NCBI GenBank assembly: GCA_002347285.1 | Contig: DDXW01000001.1 | Location: 1-40,929, forward strand | Source: Rhodocyclaceae bacterium UBA2250 | GTDB taxonomy: Bacteria > Pseudomonadota > Gammaproteobacteria > Burkholderiales > Rhodocyclaceae | DNA: 40,929 nucleotides | Reading direction: 5' to 3' | Shown here: piece by piece, positions 15,585 to 21,358 of the stretch | Position numbering within the stretch: position 1 is the stretch's first letter | Layout: the number at the start of each line of letters is the position of its first letter | The notes under the pieces: model-generated | Seen by the model: only the letters and a program-made list of their open reading frames with translations | Told to the model about the DNA's origin: nothing | Databases searched by the model: none | Program-made: the position numbers and the translations under genes

Positions 15585-16141
15585 AGATTGAGACCGGCTG
15601 GCGCGACTACTGGCGCAAGTGGCGCGGCACCACGGCCGGCACGCCGCCGCGCGTCCATAGCGACGAGGTCTTCTGGTCCTGGCTCGGCGCGGCCCTCGGC
15701 ATCGGACTGCTGGCCTGGCTGGGGGCGCGCTGGTTTTCCGCCCACGACCTGCCGTTCCTGATCGGCTCTTTCGGCGCGTCCGCCGTGCTGGTCTATGGCG
15801 CCCCGCGCAGCCCCCTGGCCCAGCCGCGCAACCTGGTCGGCGGGCATCTGCTCTCGGCGCTGGTCGGCGTGCTCTGCTGGCAGTTGTTCGCGCCCTGGCC
15901 ATGGCTGGCGCAGGCGCTGGCCGTTTCGCTGGCCATCGCCCTGATGCATCTGACGCGCACCCTGCATCCGCCGGGCGGCGCGACCGCACTGATCGCGACG
16001 CTCGGCTCGCCGGAGATCCAGGCGCTCGGCTTCTGGTATGTGTTGATGCCGGCGACACTCGGGCCGCTGCTGCTGCTGCTGGTCGGCCTCGTGGTCAACA
16101 ACCTGGCGAAGACGCGCCGCTACCCGGAAGTCTGGTTTTGA
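15581..16141 (+). CDS. HPP family integral membrane protein
   Basis: A 186-residue protein with four predicted transmembrane helices. The name-giving His-Pro-Pro motif is at residues 129-131 (LMHLTRTLHPPGGATALIA). The PFLIGSFGASAVLVYGAPRSPLAQPRNLVGGH segment is the second family block. HPP proteins in plastids and cyanobacteria have been implicated in nitrite transport, so a nitrite role would fit this window; that is inference. It is translationally coupled (ATGA) to the radical SAM gene, suggesting a shared pathway, and is convergent with the DsrC-like gene seven bases away. Confidence 0.88.
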   Translation: MKIETGWRDYWRKWRGTTAGTPPRVHSDEVFWSWLGAALGIGLLAWLGARWFSAHDLPFLIGSFGASAVLVYGAPRSPLAQPRNLVGGHLLSALVGVLCWQLFAPWPWLAQALAVSLAIALMHLTRTLHPPGGATALIATLGSPEIQALGFWYVLMPATLGPLLLLLVGLVVNNLAKTRRYPEVWF

Positions 16142-16148
16142 AGCGCTT

Positions 16149-16475
16149 TCAGCCGGTGCTCCACGCGCGCGGCCGCTTCATTCCGGCGATCTTGCAGGCC
16201 TGCGCCGGGTAGCCGTAGGGGAACAGCTCGAACAGCCGCTTGCGCCCGGCGCCGGGATAGCGGGTATCGAGATGCTTGATGATGAAGCGCGCATCGGGCG
16301 CGACCTGATGCTCCTCATAGAGCGTGCGCATGTGGCGAATCACGTCCCAGTGGTCCGCGCCGAGTTCGATGCCGATTTCCCCGGCCAGCGCCTCTGCGAC
16401 TTCCTCGTTCCATTCCCCGGGTTCGACCAGATACCCCTCGGCGTCGCGGGCGGGCATTGCGATGGCGGCTTCCAT
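16149..16475 (-). CDS. DsrC/TusE-family protein lacking the C-terminal cysteine
   Basis: A 108-residue protein of the DsrC/TusE/RspA family of sulfur-trafficking or redox proteins. The fold motifs GYLVEPGEWNEEVAEALAGE and DHWDVIRHMRTLYEEH are present. The C-terminal arm reads GYPAQACKIAGMK with Cys94 at the DsrC CysB position. The penultimate CysA, which carries the persulfide in DsrC and TusE, is replaced by an RAWSTG ending. The reading frame ends in a clean TGA and neither other frame restores a Gly-Cys end. The start at 16475 is set by an AAGGAGGAGG site; the longer frame to 16517 lacks one. Dsr or tus partners are not in the window. Confidence 0.85.
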   Translation of the reverse strand: MEAAIAMPARDAEGYLVEPGEWNEEVAEALAGEIGIELGADHWDVIRHMRTLYEEHQVAPDARFIIKHLDTRYPGAGRKRLFELFPYGYPAQACKIAGMKRPRAWSTG

Positions 16476-16522
16476 GGCGTCCTCCTCCTTGATGGTTTCT
16501 CTCTGGGTCAATGGCATAAAGC

Positions 16523-16542
16523 ATCACGCCGTGATATATAAT
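16523..16542 (+). promoter_or_regulatory. MarR promoter with overlapping inverted-repeat operator
   Basis: ATCACG-C-CGTGAT (16523-16535) is a perfect inverted repeat ending one base before a consensus TATAAT (16537-16542) facing the marR gene. The repeat would sit between -35 and -10, a repressor position, and also lies upstream of the divergent DsrC-like gene. Autoregulation by MarR is inferred. Confidence 0.55.
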
Positions 16543-16597
16543 GCCCGTTGCGGCAGTTCTGTCAACTCCCCCATAAGGCTTGCGGTAACCTACCCAC

Positions 16598-17029
16598 ATG
16601 AGCGATGCCCCGTTCCGCAAGCAGGATTTCGAAACCCTGTCGAACTTCCGCTACCAGCTGCGCCGCTTCCAGCACTGGAGCGAGCAGCTGACGCGCCGCG
16701 CCGGCGTCACCAACCTCCAGTACCTGTTGATGCTGCATCTCAAGGGCTTTGCGGAGCGCGAATGGGCGACGATCTCCGAGCTCGCCGCGCGGCTGCAGGC
16801 GCAGCACCACGGTACCGTCGCCCTCGTCACCCGTTGCGAGAAGCTCGGCCTGGTCGAGCGCCGGCCGGGGCGGCACGACGGCCGGGAGGTCGAAGTGCAC
16901 CTCACCGCCAAGGGTGAGCGGCTTATTGCGCGGCTCGCCCGCCAGCACCGCGACGAACTGGTGCGGCTGGAAGGCATCTTCGCGGTGCCGGGCCGGGCGG
17001 AACTGGCCGAAGGCGACGCGAAAAACTGA
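16598..17029 (+). CDS. MarR family transcriptional regulator
   Basis: A 143-residue winged-helix protein. The N-terminal helix (FRYQLRRFQHWSEQL) precedes GVTNLQYLLMLHL and the recognition region TISELAARLQAQHHGTVALVTRCEKLGLVERRPGRHDGREVEVHLTAKGERLI (read here as successive helices and wing). These are the MarR signatures. It diverges from the DsrC-like gene, with a likely operator in the 122-bp gap. No effector can be named. Its stop codon lies inside the FNR-type box of the next operon. Confidence 0.88.
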   Translation: MSDAPFRKQDFETLSNFRYQLRRFQHWSEQLTRRAGVTNLQYLLMLHLKGFAEREWATISELAARLQAQHHGTVALVTRCEKLGLVERRPGRHDGREVEVHLTAKGERLIARLARQHRDELVRLEGIFAVPGRAELAEGDAKN

Positions 17030-17067
17030 CCCGCGTCAATTACCAGACAAAATTAGTCGACTATGAT
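17026..17067 (+). promoter_or_regulatory. FNR/Dnr-type box and -10 upstream of the DUF59 operon
   Basis: CTGACCCGCGTCAA (17026-17039) has TGAC/GTCA half-sites. Its centre is exactly 32 bp before the centre of TATGAT (17062-17067). The predicted start is near 17074, 26 bases before the DUF59 gene. The match to the fixed FNR positions is 7 of 10, so the geometry carries much of the evidence. Confidence 0.55.
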
Positions 17068-17099
17068 TGGCGCCGGTACCCTTCCGGATCGACCATGTC

Positions 17100-17423
17100 A
17101 TGACCACCGCCAACGCATCATCCCTGCCCGACGAAACGTCGCTGCGCGCAGCGCTGCGCACGGTCATCGATCCCGAAGCCGGCATGAACATCGTCGATCT
17201 CGGGCTGATCTACGGCATCTTCGTCGGGCCGGAGGTCGTGCGCGTCGACATGACCATGACCTCGCCGGCCTGTCCGCTCGGCGACCTGATCGTCAAGGAT
17301 GTCGAAGACGCGCTGCGCGCGTGCGTGCCGGCGGGGATGGGCATCGACGTGCGGCTCGTCTGGGACCCGCCGTGGGAGCCGGAGCGCATGTCGGATGCCG
17401 CGCGGCGGCATTTCGGCTGGTGA
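17100..17423 (+). CDS. DUF59/MIP18 family metal-sulfur cluster assembly protein
   Basis: A 107-residue cytosolic protein of the MIP18 (DUF59) family, whose members help mature Fe-S or other metal cofactors (SufT, PaaD and CIA2 relatives). Motifs are TVIDPEAGMNIVDLGLIY and MTSPACPLGDLIV, with the conserved Cys in the second, and VRLVWDPPWEPERMS near the end. The protein ends at a clean stop 14 bases before the NnrS-like gene. The start at 17100 is preferred over one 11 codons earlier because that would place the -10 against the start. It likely serves cofactor assembly for respiratory nitrogen-oxide enzymes, by context. Confidence 0.88.
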   Translation: MTTANASSLPDETSLRAALRTVIDPEAGMNIVDLGLIYGIFVGPEVVRVDMTMTSPACPLGDLIVKDVEDALRACVPAGMGIDVRLVWDPPWEPERMSDAARRHFGW

Positions 17424-17437
17424 GGGCGCCGCGAAGC

Positions 17438-18532
17438 ATGAAGCCGTTGCCGCCCGTCGCCCGCCTGCCGCTGCTCTTCCTCGGCATGCTCGCGCTCGTC
17501 GTCGGCGTGCTCGCCGGACTGGCGCGCTTCGCGGTCGACGTGCCCTCGGTCGCCGCGGCGCAGGCCGGCACGCACGGCGCCCTGATGATCACCGCCTTCC
17601 TCGGCACCGTCATCGGCCTCGAGCGCGCCGTCGCCCTCGCCGGCAGCGGCCGCAACTGGACGTATCTCGCACCGCTGTGCGCCGGCGCGGGCGGCATCGC
17701 CATGCTGCTCGGCCTGCCGACGGCGGGCAGCCAGACCTTGTTCGTCTCCGGCGCCATCCTCGCGCTCGGCAGCGGACTCCTGTTCTTCCGCCAGCCGGCG
17801 GTCTATCTCGCCACCCTCGCGCTCGGTGCGGCGACCTGGTTAGGCGGCAACCTGGTCTGGCTCGCCGATGGAAGCCTGCTGCCGGCCGTTCCGTGGTGGA
17901 TGGCCTTCCTCGTGCTCACCATCGCCGGCGAGCGCCTGGAGCTGACGCGCTTTCTGCCGACGCCGCCCGGCGCGCGGCGGCTGTTCGTCGCGGTCGTCGC
18001 GGCGCAACTGGCCGCGCTCGTTCTCGGGCTGTTCCGCGAGGAGGCCGGCTTGCGGCTGTTCGCAGCGACGCTGCTCGCCCTCGCGCTCTGGCTGCTCCGC
18101 TACGACATCGCCCGCCGCACGGTGCGGCAGACGGGGCTGACGCGCTACATCGCGGTGTGCCTGCTCGCCGGTTACGCCTGGCTCGCACTCGGCGGGCTGA
18201 TGGGCCTGAGCGGCGCCTTCGCGCCCGGCCACCCGCTGCGCGACGCGGCCCTGCACGCCGTCTTCCTCGGCTTCGTGTTCTCGATGATCTTCGGCCATGC
18301 GCCGATCATCTTTCCGGCCGTCGTCCAGGTGCAGATCCCCTACCACCCGGCCTTCTATCTGCCGTTCGCGCTGCTGCACGCCTCGCTGCTCGCGCGCATC
18401 GGCGGCGGCTTCGCCGGGGTCGCGTCGCTCGGCCGGGCGGGGGCGGTCGCCAACGCCGTCGCCCTGCTGCTCTTCATCCTGACGGTGCTGTTCCGCGTCC
18501 TGGCGCGGCGGCATGCCGCCGCGCCGGGTTGA
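17438..18532 (+). CDS. NnrS-like polytopic membrane protein
   Basis: A 364-residue, very hydrophobic protein with about 11-12 transmembrane helices. It shares with NnrS a Gly-His-rich helix pair (THGALMITAFLGTVIGLERAVAL and HAVFLGFVFSMIFGHAPIIFP) that could hold heme or copper. It lacks the HPFxxxFRP start of the canonical NnrS at 8.7 kb. Overall similarity to a named family is uncertain, hence NnrS-like. It sits between the DUF59 and DUF2249 genes in one operon with an FNR-type promoter, which supports a role in NO or nitrite stress or in heme-copper enzyme assembly. Confidence 0.65.
   Translation: MKPLPPVARLPLLFLGMLALVVGVLAGLARFAVDVPSVAAAQAGTHGALMITAFLGTVIGLERAVALAGSGRNWTYLAPLCAGAGGIAMLLGLPTAGSQTLFVSGAILALGSGLLFFRQPAVYLATLALGAATWLGGNLVWLADGSLLPAVPWWMAFLVLTIAGERLELTRFLPTPPGARRLFVAVVAAQLAALVLGLFREEAGLRLFAATLLALALWLLRYDIARRTVRQTGLTRYIAVCLLAGYAWLALGGLMGLSGAFAPGHPLRDAALHAVFLGFVFSMIFGHAPIIFPAVVQVQIPYHPAFYLPFALLHASLLARIGGGFAGVASLGRAGAVANAVALLLFILTVLFRVLARRHAAAPG
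18502..18525. repeat. Perfect 12+12-bp palindrome at the 3' end of the NnrS-like gene
   Basis: The sequence is fully self-complementary around GCATGC and lies within the last codons of the NnrS-like gene, seven bases before the stop region. With no unpaired loop it would form a hairpin only by opening the centre. It could slow or partly terminate transcription before the DUF2249 gene. Confidence 0.5.
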
Positions 18533-18578
18533 AAGCCGAGCGGAACGATCCGATTATTTTTTCAACGAGGAGGTTCAC

Positions 18579-18842
18579 ATGAGCACCATCACGATCCACA
18601 ACCACACCAACCCCGACGGCATCTACCCGTTCGACGCGCGCGGCATCGCCAAGCGCTTCCGTCATGCCGCCATTTTCGGCGCGCTCGACGCGCTGCATCC
18701 CGGCGAGGTGATGCGCTTCGTCAACGACCACGACCCGATCCCGCTGCTGCAGCAGATGCAGGCGCGCTACGGGGAGATCGTCGAGATCACCTACCGCGCC
18801 CGCGAGCCGGAAGGCGTGATGATCGACTTCATCAAGCGCTGA
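18579..18842 (+). CDS. DUF2249 domain protein
   Basis: An 87-residue cytosolic protein resembling the DUF2249 family (TusA/SirA-like fold), which recurs in denitrification clusters beside nor and nnr genes. It contains YPFDARGIAKRFRHAAIFGALDALHPGEVMRFVNDHDPIPLLQQMQ (in pieces, the family core) and ends VMIDFIKR. A strong CGAGGAGG ribosome site seven bases upstream fixes the start; the frame upstream to 18513 overlaps the previous gene. Its biochemical role is not established. It is convergent with the norF-like gene nine bases away. Confidence 0.85.
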   Translation: MSTITIHNHTNPDGIYPFDARGIAKRFRHAAIFGALDALHPGEVMRFVNDHDPIPLLQQMQARYGEIVEITYRAREPEGVMIDFIKR

Positions 18843-18851
18843 GGCGCCGCT

Positions 18852-19130
18852 TCAGTTGATCGTGGTCAGCCGGCGGAGGACGTCGCTCCAGCCGTGGCTG
18901 ACCAGCACCATCGTCGGCACGATCGCGAGGAAGGCGTACAGCACGCGCCGGAGGCGCGGCTTCGCGCTGGTCATCTCCATGTAGTGGTCGATCACCAGCC
19001 GTCCCTTCAGGGCGATCAGCCCGGCCACCACGAAGGCGAGCGTCCAGCTCGAATGGCCGGTTTCGCCGAGCCAGGCGCCGGCCCCGGTCAGGCCGATCAG
19101 CAGCAGCCAGATCTTTTCGGCGTGTCCCAT
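18852..19130 (-). CDS. Second NorF-like small membrane protein (COX4_pro type)
   Basis: A 92-residue protein with three hydrophobic helices (about 6-24, 31-48 and 66-82), of the cytochrome oxidase subunit IV-like/NorF type; the segment LIALKGRLVIDHYMEM parallels the loop seen in norF at 3.6 kb. The start at 19130 overlaps the stop of the upstream subunit III gene (TGATG); the frame continues upstream only into that gene. It is the second gene of a two-gene norE/norF-like operon that lacks catalytic subunits. Confidence 0.72.
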   Translation of the reverse strand: MGHAEKIWLLLIGLTGAGAWLGETGHSSWTLAFVVAGLIALKGRLVIDHYMEMTSAKPRLRRVLYAFLAIVPTMVLVSHGWSDVLRRLTTIN

Positions 19131-19726
19131 CAGCGCAGCACGTAGAAGAACGGAAAGATCACCAGCCAGATCGTGTCGGTGGTGTGCCAATACATGGCGG
19201 CTGCCTCGAGGCCGCTGTAGTCCTCGCGCGAATACATGCCCATCGCTGTGCGCGCCGCCACCCAGAGCAGGCCGAACAGCCCCCAGGTGACGTGTACCAG
19301 ATGGTTGAGGGTCAGGTAGTAGTAGGTGGTGTAGAAGATGCCCGCTTCGCCGTCGATGCCGTGGGCGACGTTCCAGCGGATCTCGAAGAACTTGATGACC
19401 GGGTAGGCCAGGCCGAGCGCGATGGCGCCGAGTACCCAGCGCAGCGTGGCCCGGCGTTCGTCGCGGCGGATCGCCTCGACCGCCTTGACCATGCAGTAGC
19501 CGCTGGTGAGCAGGAACACGGTGATCGCCACGCCCGCCACCGTCGCCAGCTTGTCCGGTCCGGTGAGGAAAGCCTCGCGATGGTGGGCCTTGGCGACGAA
19601 ATAGACGCAGAACAGCAGCAGGAACTCGACCAGCACGCAGAAGATGCCGACCCAGATGCCCGCATTGCCGGGCAGGCGGTCGCGGGCAATACTCGGCGCT
19701 GGCGGGGCGGCGGTCATGGCATCCAT
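19130..19726 (-). CDS. Second NorE-like heme-copper oxidase subunit III family protein
   Basis: A 198-residue, five-helix protein. After a Pro/Ala-rich N-terminus comes LPGNAGIWVGIFCVLVEFLLLF, the NorE first helix. YYYLTLNHLVHVTWGLFGLLW in the middle and the terminal AAAMYWHTTDTIWLVIFPFFYVLR complete the subunit III signature. It is a paralogue of the norE at 2971. Residues about 6-12 (APPAPSI) are encoded by a copy of the dispersed repeat. Its promoter shares a symmetric FNR-type box with nirV, and the predicted transcript starts one base before the ATG. Confidence 0.85.
   Translation of the reverse strand: MDAMTAAPPAPSIARDRLPGNAGIWVGIFCVLVEFLLLFCVYFVAKAHHREAFLTGPDKLATVAGVAITVFLLTSGYCMVKAVEAIRRDERRATLRWVLGAIALGLAYPVIKFFEIRWNVAHGIDGEAGIFYTTYYYLTLNHLVHVTWGLFGLLWVAARTAMGMYSREDYSGLEAAAMYWHTTDTIWLVIFPFFYVLR
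19691..19711 (+). repeat. Dispersed repeat, copy 2 (in norE-like gene)
   Basis: 21 bases identical to the reference unit without its first two A bases. It lies in the N-terminal coding region of the norE-like gene, antisense to it, and encodes AAPPAPS. Confidence 0.85.
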
Positions 19727-19733
19727 CGCGCGC

Positions 19734-19803
19734 AGTTTAGGTGAAGCGGCGCTCCGGGGGCATGAGGCAGATCAAGCCGCGCCGGCCGCTCGGCCGGTAA
19801 ACT
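19734..19803. promoter_or_regulatory. Shared symmetric FNR/Dnr box between norE2 and nirV promoters
   Basis: ATGAGGCAGATCAA (19762-19775) lies in the 83-bp divergent gap. A TAAACT hexamer faces nirV at 19798-19803, and another faces the norE-like gene at 19734-19739 (minus strand). Both hexamer centres are exactly 32 bp from the box centre. Each predicts a start at or one base before the respective ATG (19810 and 19726), so one bound dimer could activate both, with leaderless mRNAs. Confidence 0.65.
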
Positions 19804-19809
19804 CCGCGC

Positions 19810-20583
19810 ATGAACAAGCGCCTTGCCCCATCCCTTTTTCTGGCCCTGCTGGCGGCCGTCCCGCTGGTGCATGCGGAGACCTGGCGCGAACCGGCGACCG
19901 GCATGGAATTCGTGCGCGTCCCCGCCGGCTGCTACACGATGGGCGACACCTTCGGCGGCGGCGACCACAACGAGCTGCCGGCGCACGAGGTTTGCCTCAA
20001 GGAATACTGGATCGGCAAGTACGAAGTCACGCAAGGCGAATGGAGCGCGCTGATGCCGGAGAATCCGTCCTCCTGGAACGGCGGCGCGCGCCAGCCGGTC
20101 GATGGCGTCACGCAGCGCGACGTCGTCAAGCTGACCGCCTTGCTGATGGAAAGGAACCCCAGCCGCACGTTCCGGCTGCCGACCGAGGCGGAATGGGAGT
20201 TCGCCTGCCGCGCTGGCGGCCGGCAGGAAAAGTTCGGCGGCGCGCCGCCGCCGGCCGGCGCCAACACTGCCGAGTACGCCAACCAGCACGGCGAGGGCAC
20301 GTTGCCGGTCGGTAGTTTTCCGCCCAACGCGCTGGGCATCCACGACATGAGCGGCAACCTCTGGGAGTGGGTCAGCGACGTGTATGCCGCCGATGCATAC
20401 GCGCGCCATCCGCGCGACAACCCCCATTACCAGGCCGAAGGGCCGGCGCGGCTGCTGCGCGGCGGCGGCTGGAGCCACGACGCCTTCTTCGCGCGCTGCA
20501 GCAAGCGGCACATGCACTGCCGCCCCTCGGCGCGCTTCGACTTCGTCGGCTTCCGGCTGGTGATGGAGGCGCCGGCGGACTGA
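19810..20583 (+). CDS. nirV: NirV-like exported protein with formylglycine-enzyme fold
   Basis: A 257-residue protein with a Sec signal peptide (residues 1-22, ending VHA) and a sulfatase-modifying-factor (FGE-type) domain over the rest. Motifs are GMEFVRVPAGCYTMGD, YWIGKYEVTQGEWSALM, FRLPTEAEWEFACRAGG, GIHDMSGNLWEWVSD and a final FVGFRLV. The FGE active-site cysteine pair is not recognisable: only RCSKRHMHC is found near the end, so true formylglycine-forming activity is doubtful. Such proteins beside nitrite reductase genes are called NirV, function unknown. The start has no leader if the FNR-driven promoter is right. It is convergent with the pentapeptide gene. Confidence 0.8.
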   Translation: MNKRLAPSLFLALLAAVPLVHAETWREPATGMEFVRVPAGCYTMGDTFGGGDHNELPAHEVCLKEYWIGKYEVTQGEWSALMPENPSSWNGGARQPVDGVTQRDVVKLTALLMERNPSRTFRLPTEAEWEFACRAGGRQEKFGGAPPPAGANTAEYANQHGEGTLPVGSFPPNALGIHDMSGNLWEWVSDVYAADAYARHPRDNPHYQAEGPARLLRGGGWSHDAFFARCSKRHMHCRPSARFDFVGFRLVMEAPAD

Positions 20584-20587
20584 TCGC

Positions 20588-21358
20588 TCAGCGCCGTTCG
20601 CGCACGACGAACAGCTCGATCAGCGCGTCGTCGACCGACTGCGGCCGGTTGAGCGAGTCGCTGAAGTCGGCATCCCAGACGTCGGCGTTGGCGAAGTCGG
20701 CGCCCTCGAGGTCGGCCTGCGCGTAGCGGGTCTGGCGCAAGGTCGCGCCCAGCAGCTTGGTCGCCTTGAGCTTGGCGCCGGTGAAATCGACATGCTCCAT
20801 CGCCGCGCCGGTCAGGTCGGCGCCGGACAGGTTGGCGCCGACCATCTTGCCGTCGGTGAACACGCCGCGGAAGGCGTAGCAGCCGCGGATCGAGCCGCCG
20901 GACAGATCGATGCCCTCCATCAGGATGTCCTTCAGGTAGGCGCCGGAAAAGTCTGCCCTGGCGGCGCGCGTGTTGATGAGGTTGGCGCCGAACAGGTTGG
21001 CTTCCTGCAGTTGTGCGTCCTCGAGAACGGCATCGTCGAAGATGGCGTGGAAGAGGTCGGCCTTGCGGAAATTCGCCTGGCGGGCGTCGGCACCTGCGAA
21101 ATTGACCCATTTCGCGCTGCTGCCGGAAAAATCGGCACCGGCGAGCTTCGCCTTGCGCAGGTCGGCGTTGTCGAGTTTGGCGCCGGAGAGGCGGATGCCC
21201 GTCAGGTCGCGGCCGGCCAGCTTGCGATGCGAGAGGTCGCACTTCGACAGATCGGTATGCGGTGCCGGCTTGAAGCAGTCGCCGGCCGGCAGATCGGCGG
21301 CGGCCGCGACGGTCGGGAAGAGCAGGGCGCAGGCAAGCGATACGGCGGGCGGTCTCAT
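20588..21358 (-). CDS. Exported pentapeptide-repeat protein
   Basis: A 256-residue protein with a signal peptide (about residues 1-21, ending AAA). More than 15 consecutive pentapeptide repeats of the A(D/N)Lxx type follow from about residue 37 to 235 (for example ADFSG, ANFRK, ANLFG, ANLSG, ADLTG). These fold into a right-handed quadrilateral beta helix. There is no catalytic domain; a scaffold or docking role in the periplasm is likely. Its start overlaps the nirN stop (TGATG), so it is made with nirJ and nirN. Its role in cytochrome cd1 or heme d1 biology is inferred from this coupling only. Confidence 0.85.
   Translation of the reverse strand: MRPPAVSLACALLFPTVAAAADLPAGDCFKPAPHTDLSKCDLSHRKLAGRDLTGIRLSGAKLDNADLRKAKLAGADFSGSSAKWVNFAGADARQANFRKADLFHAIFDDAVLEDAQLQEANLFGANLINTRAARADFSGAYLKDILMEGIDLSGGSIRGCYAFRGVFTDGKMVGANLSGADLTGAAMEHVDFTGAKLKATKLLGATLRQTRYAQADLEGADFANADVWDADFSDSLNRPQSVDDALIELFVVRERR

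Noticed and set aside
16476..16522. FNR box for the DsrC-like gene
   Set aside because: TTGACC and ATCAAG half-sites are present on the minus strand but their spacing is far too wide for a 14-bp dyad.
18533..18578. Terminator with a T-run before the DUF2249 gene
   Set aside because: CGGA/TCCG is only a 4-bp stem before the ATTATTTTTTC tract, and the next gene seems to belong to the same operon.
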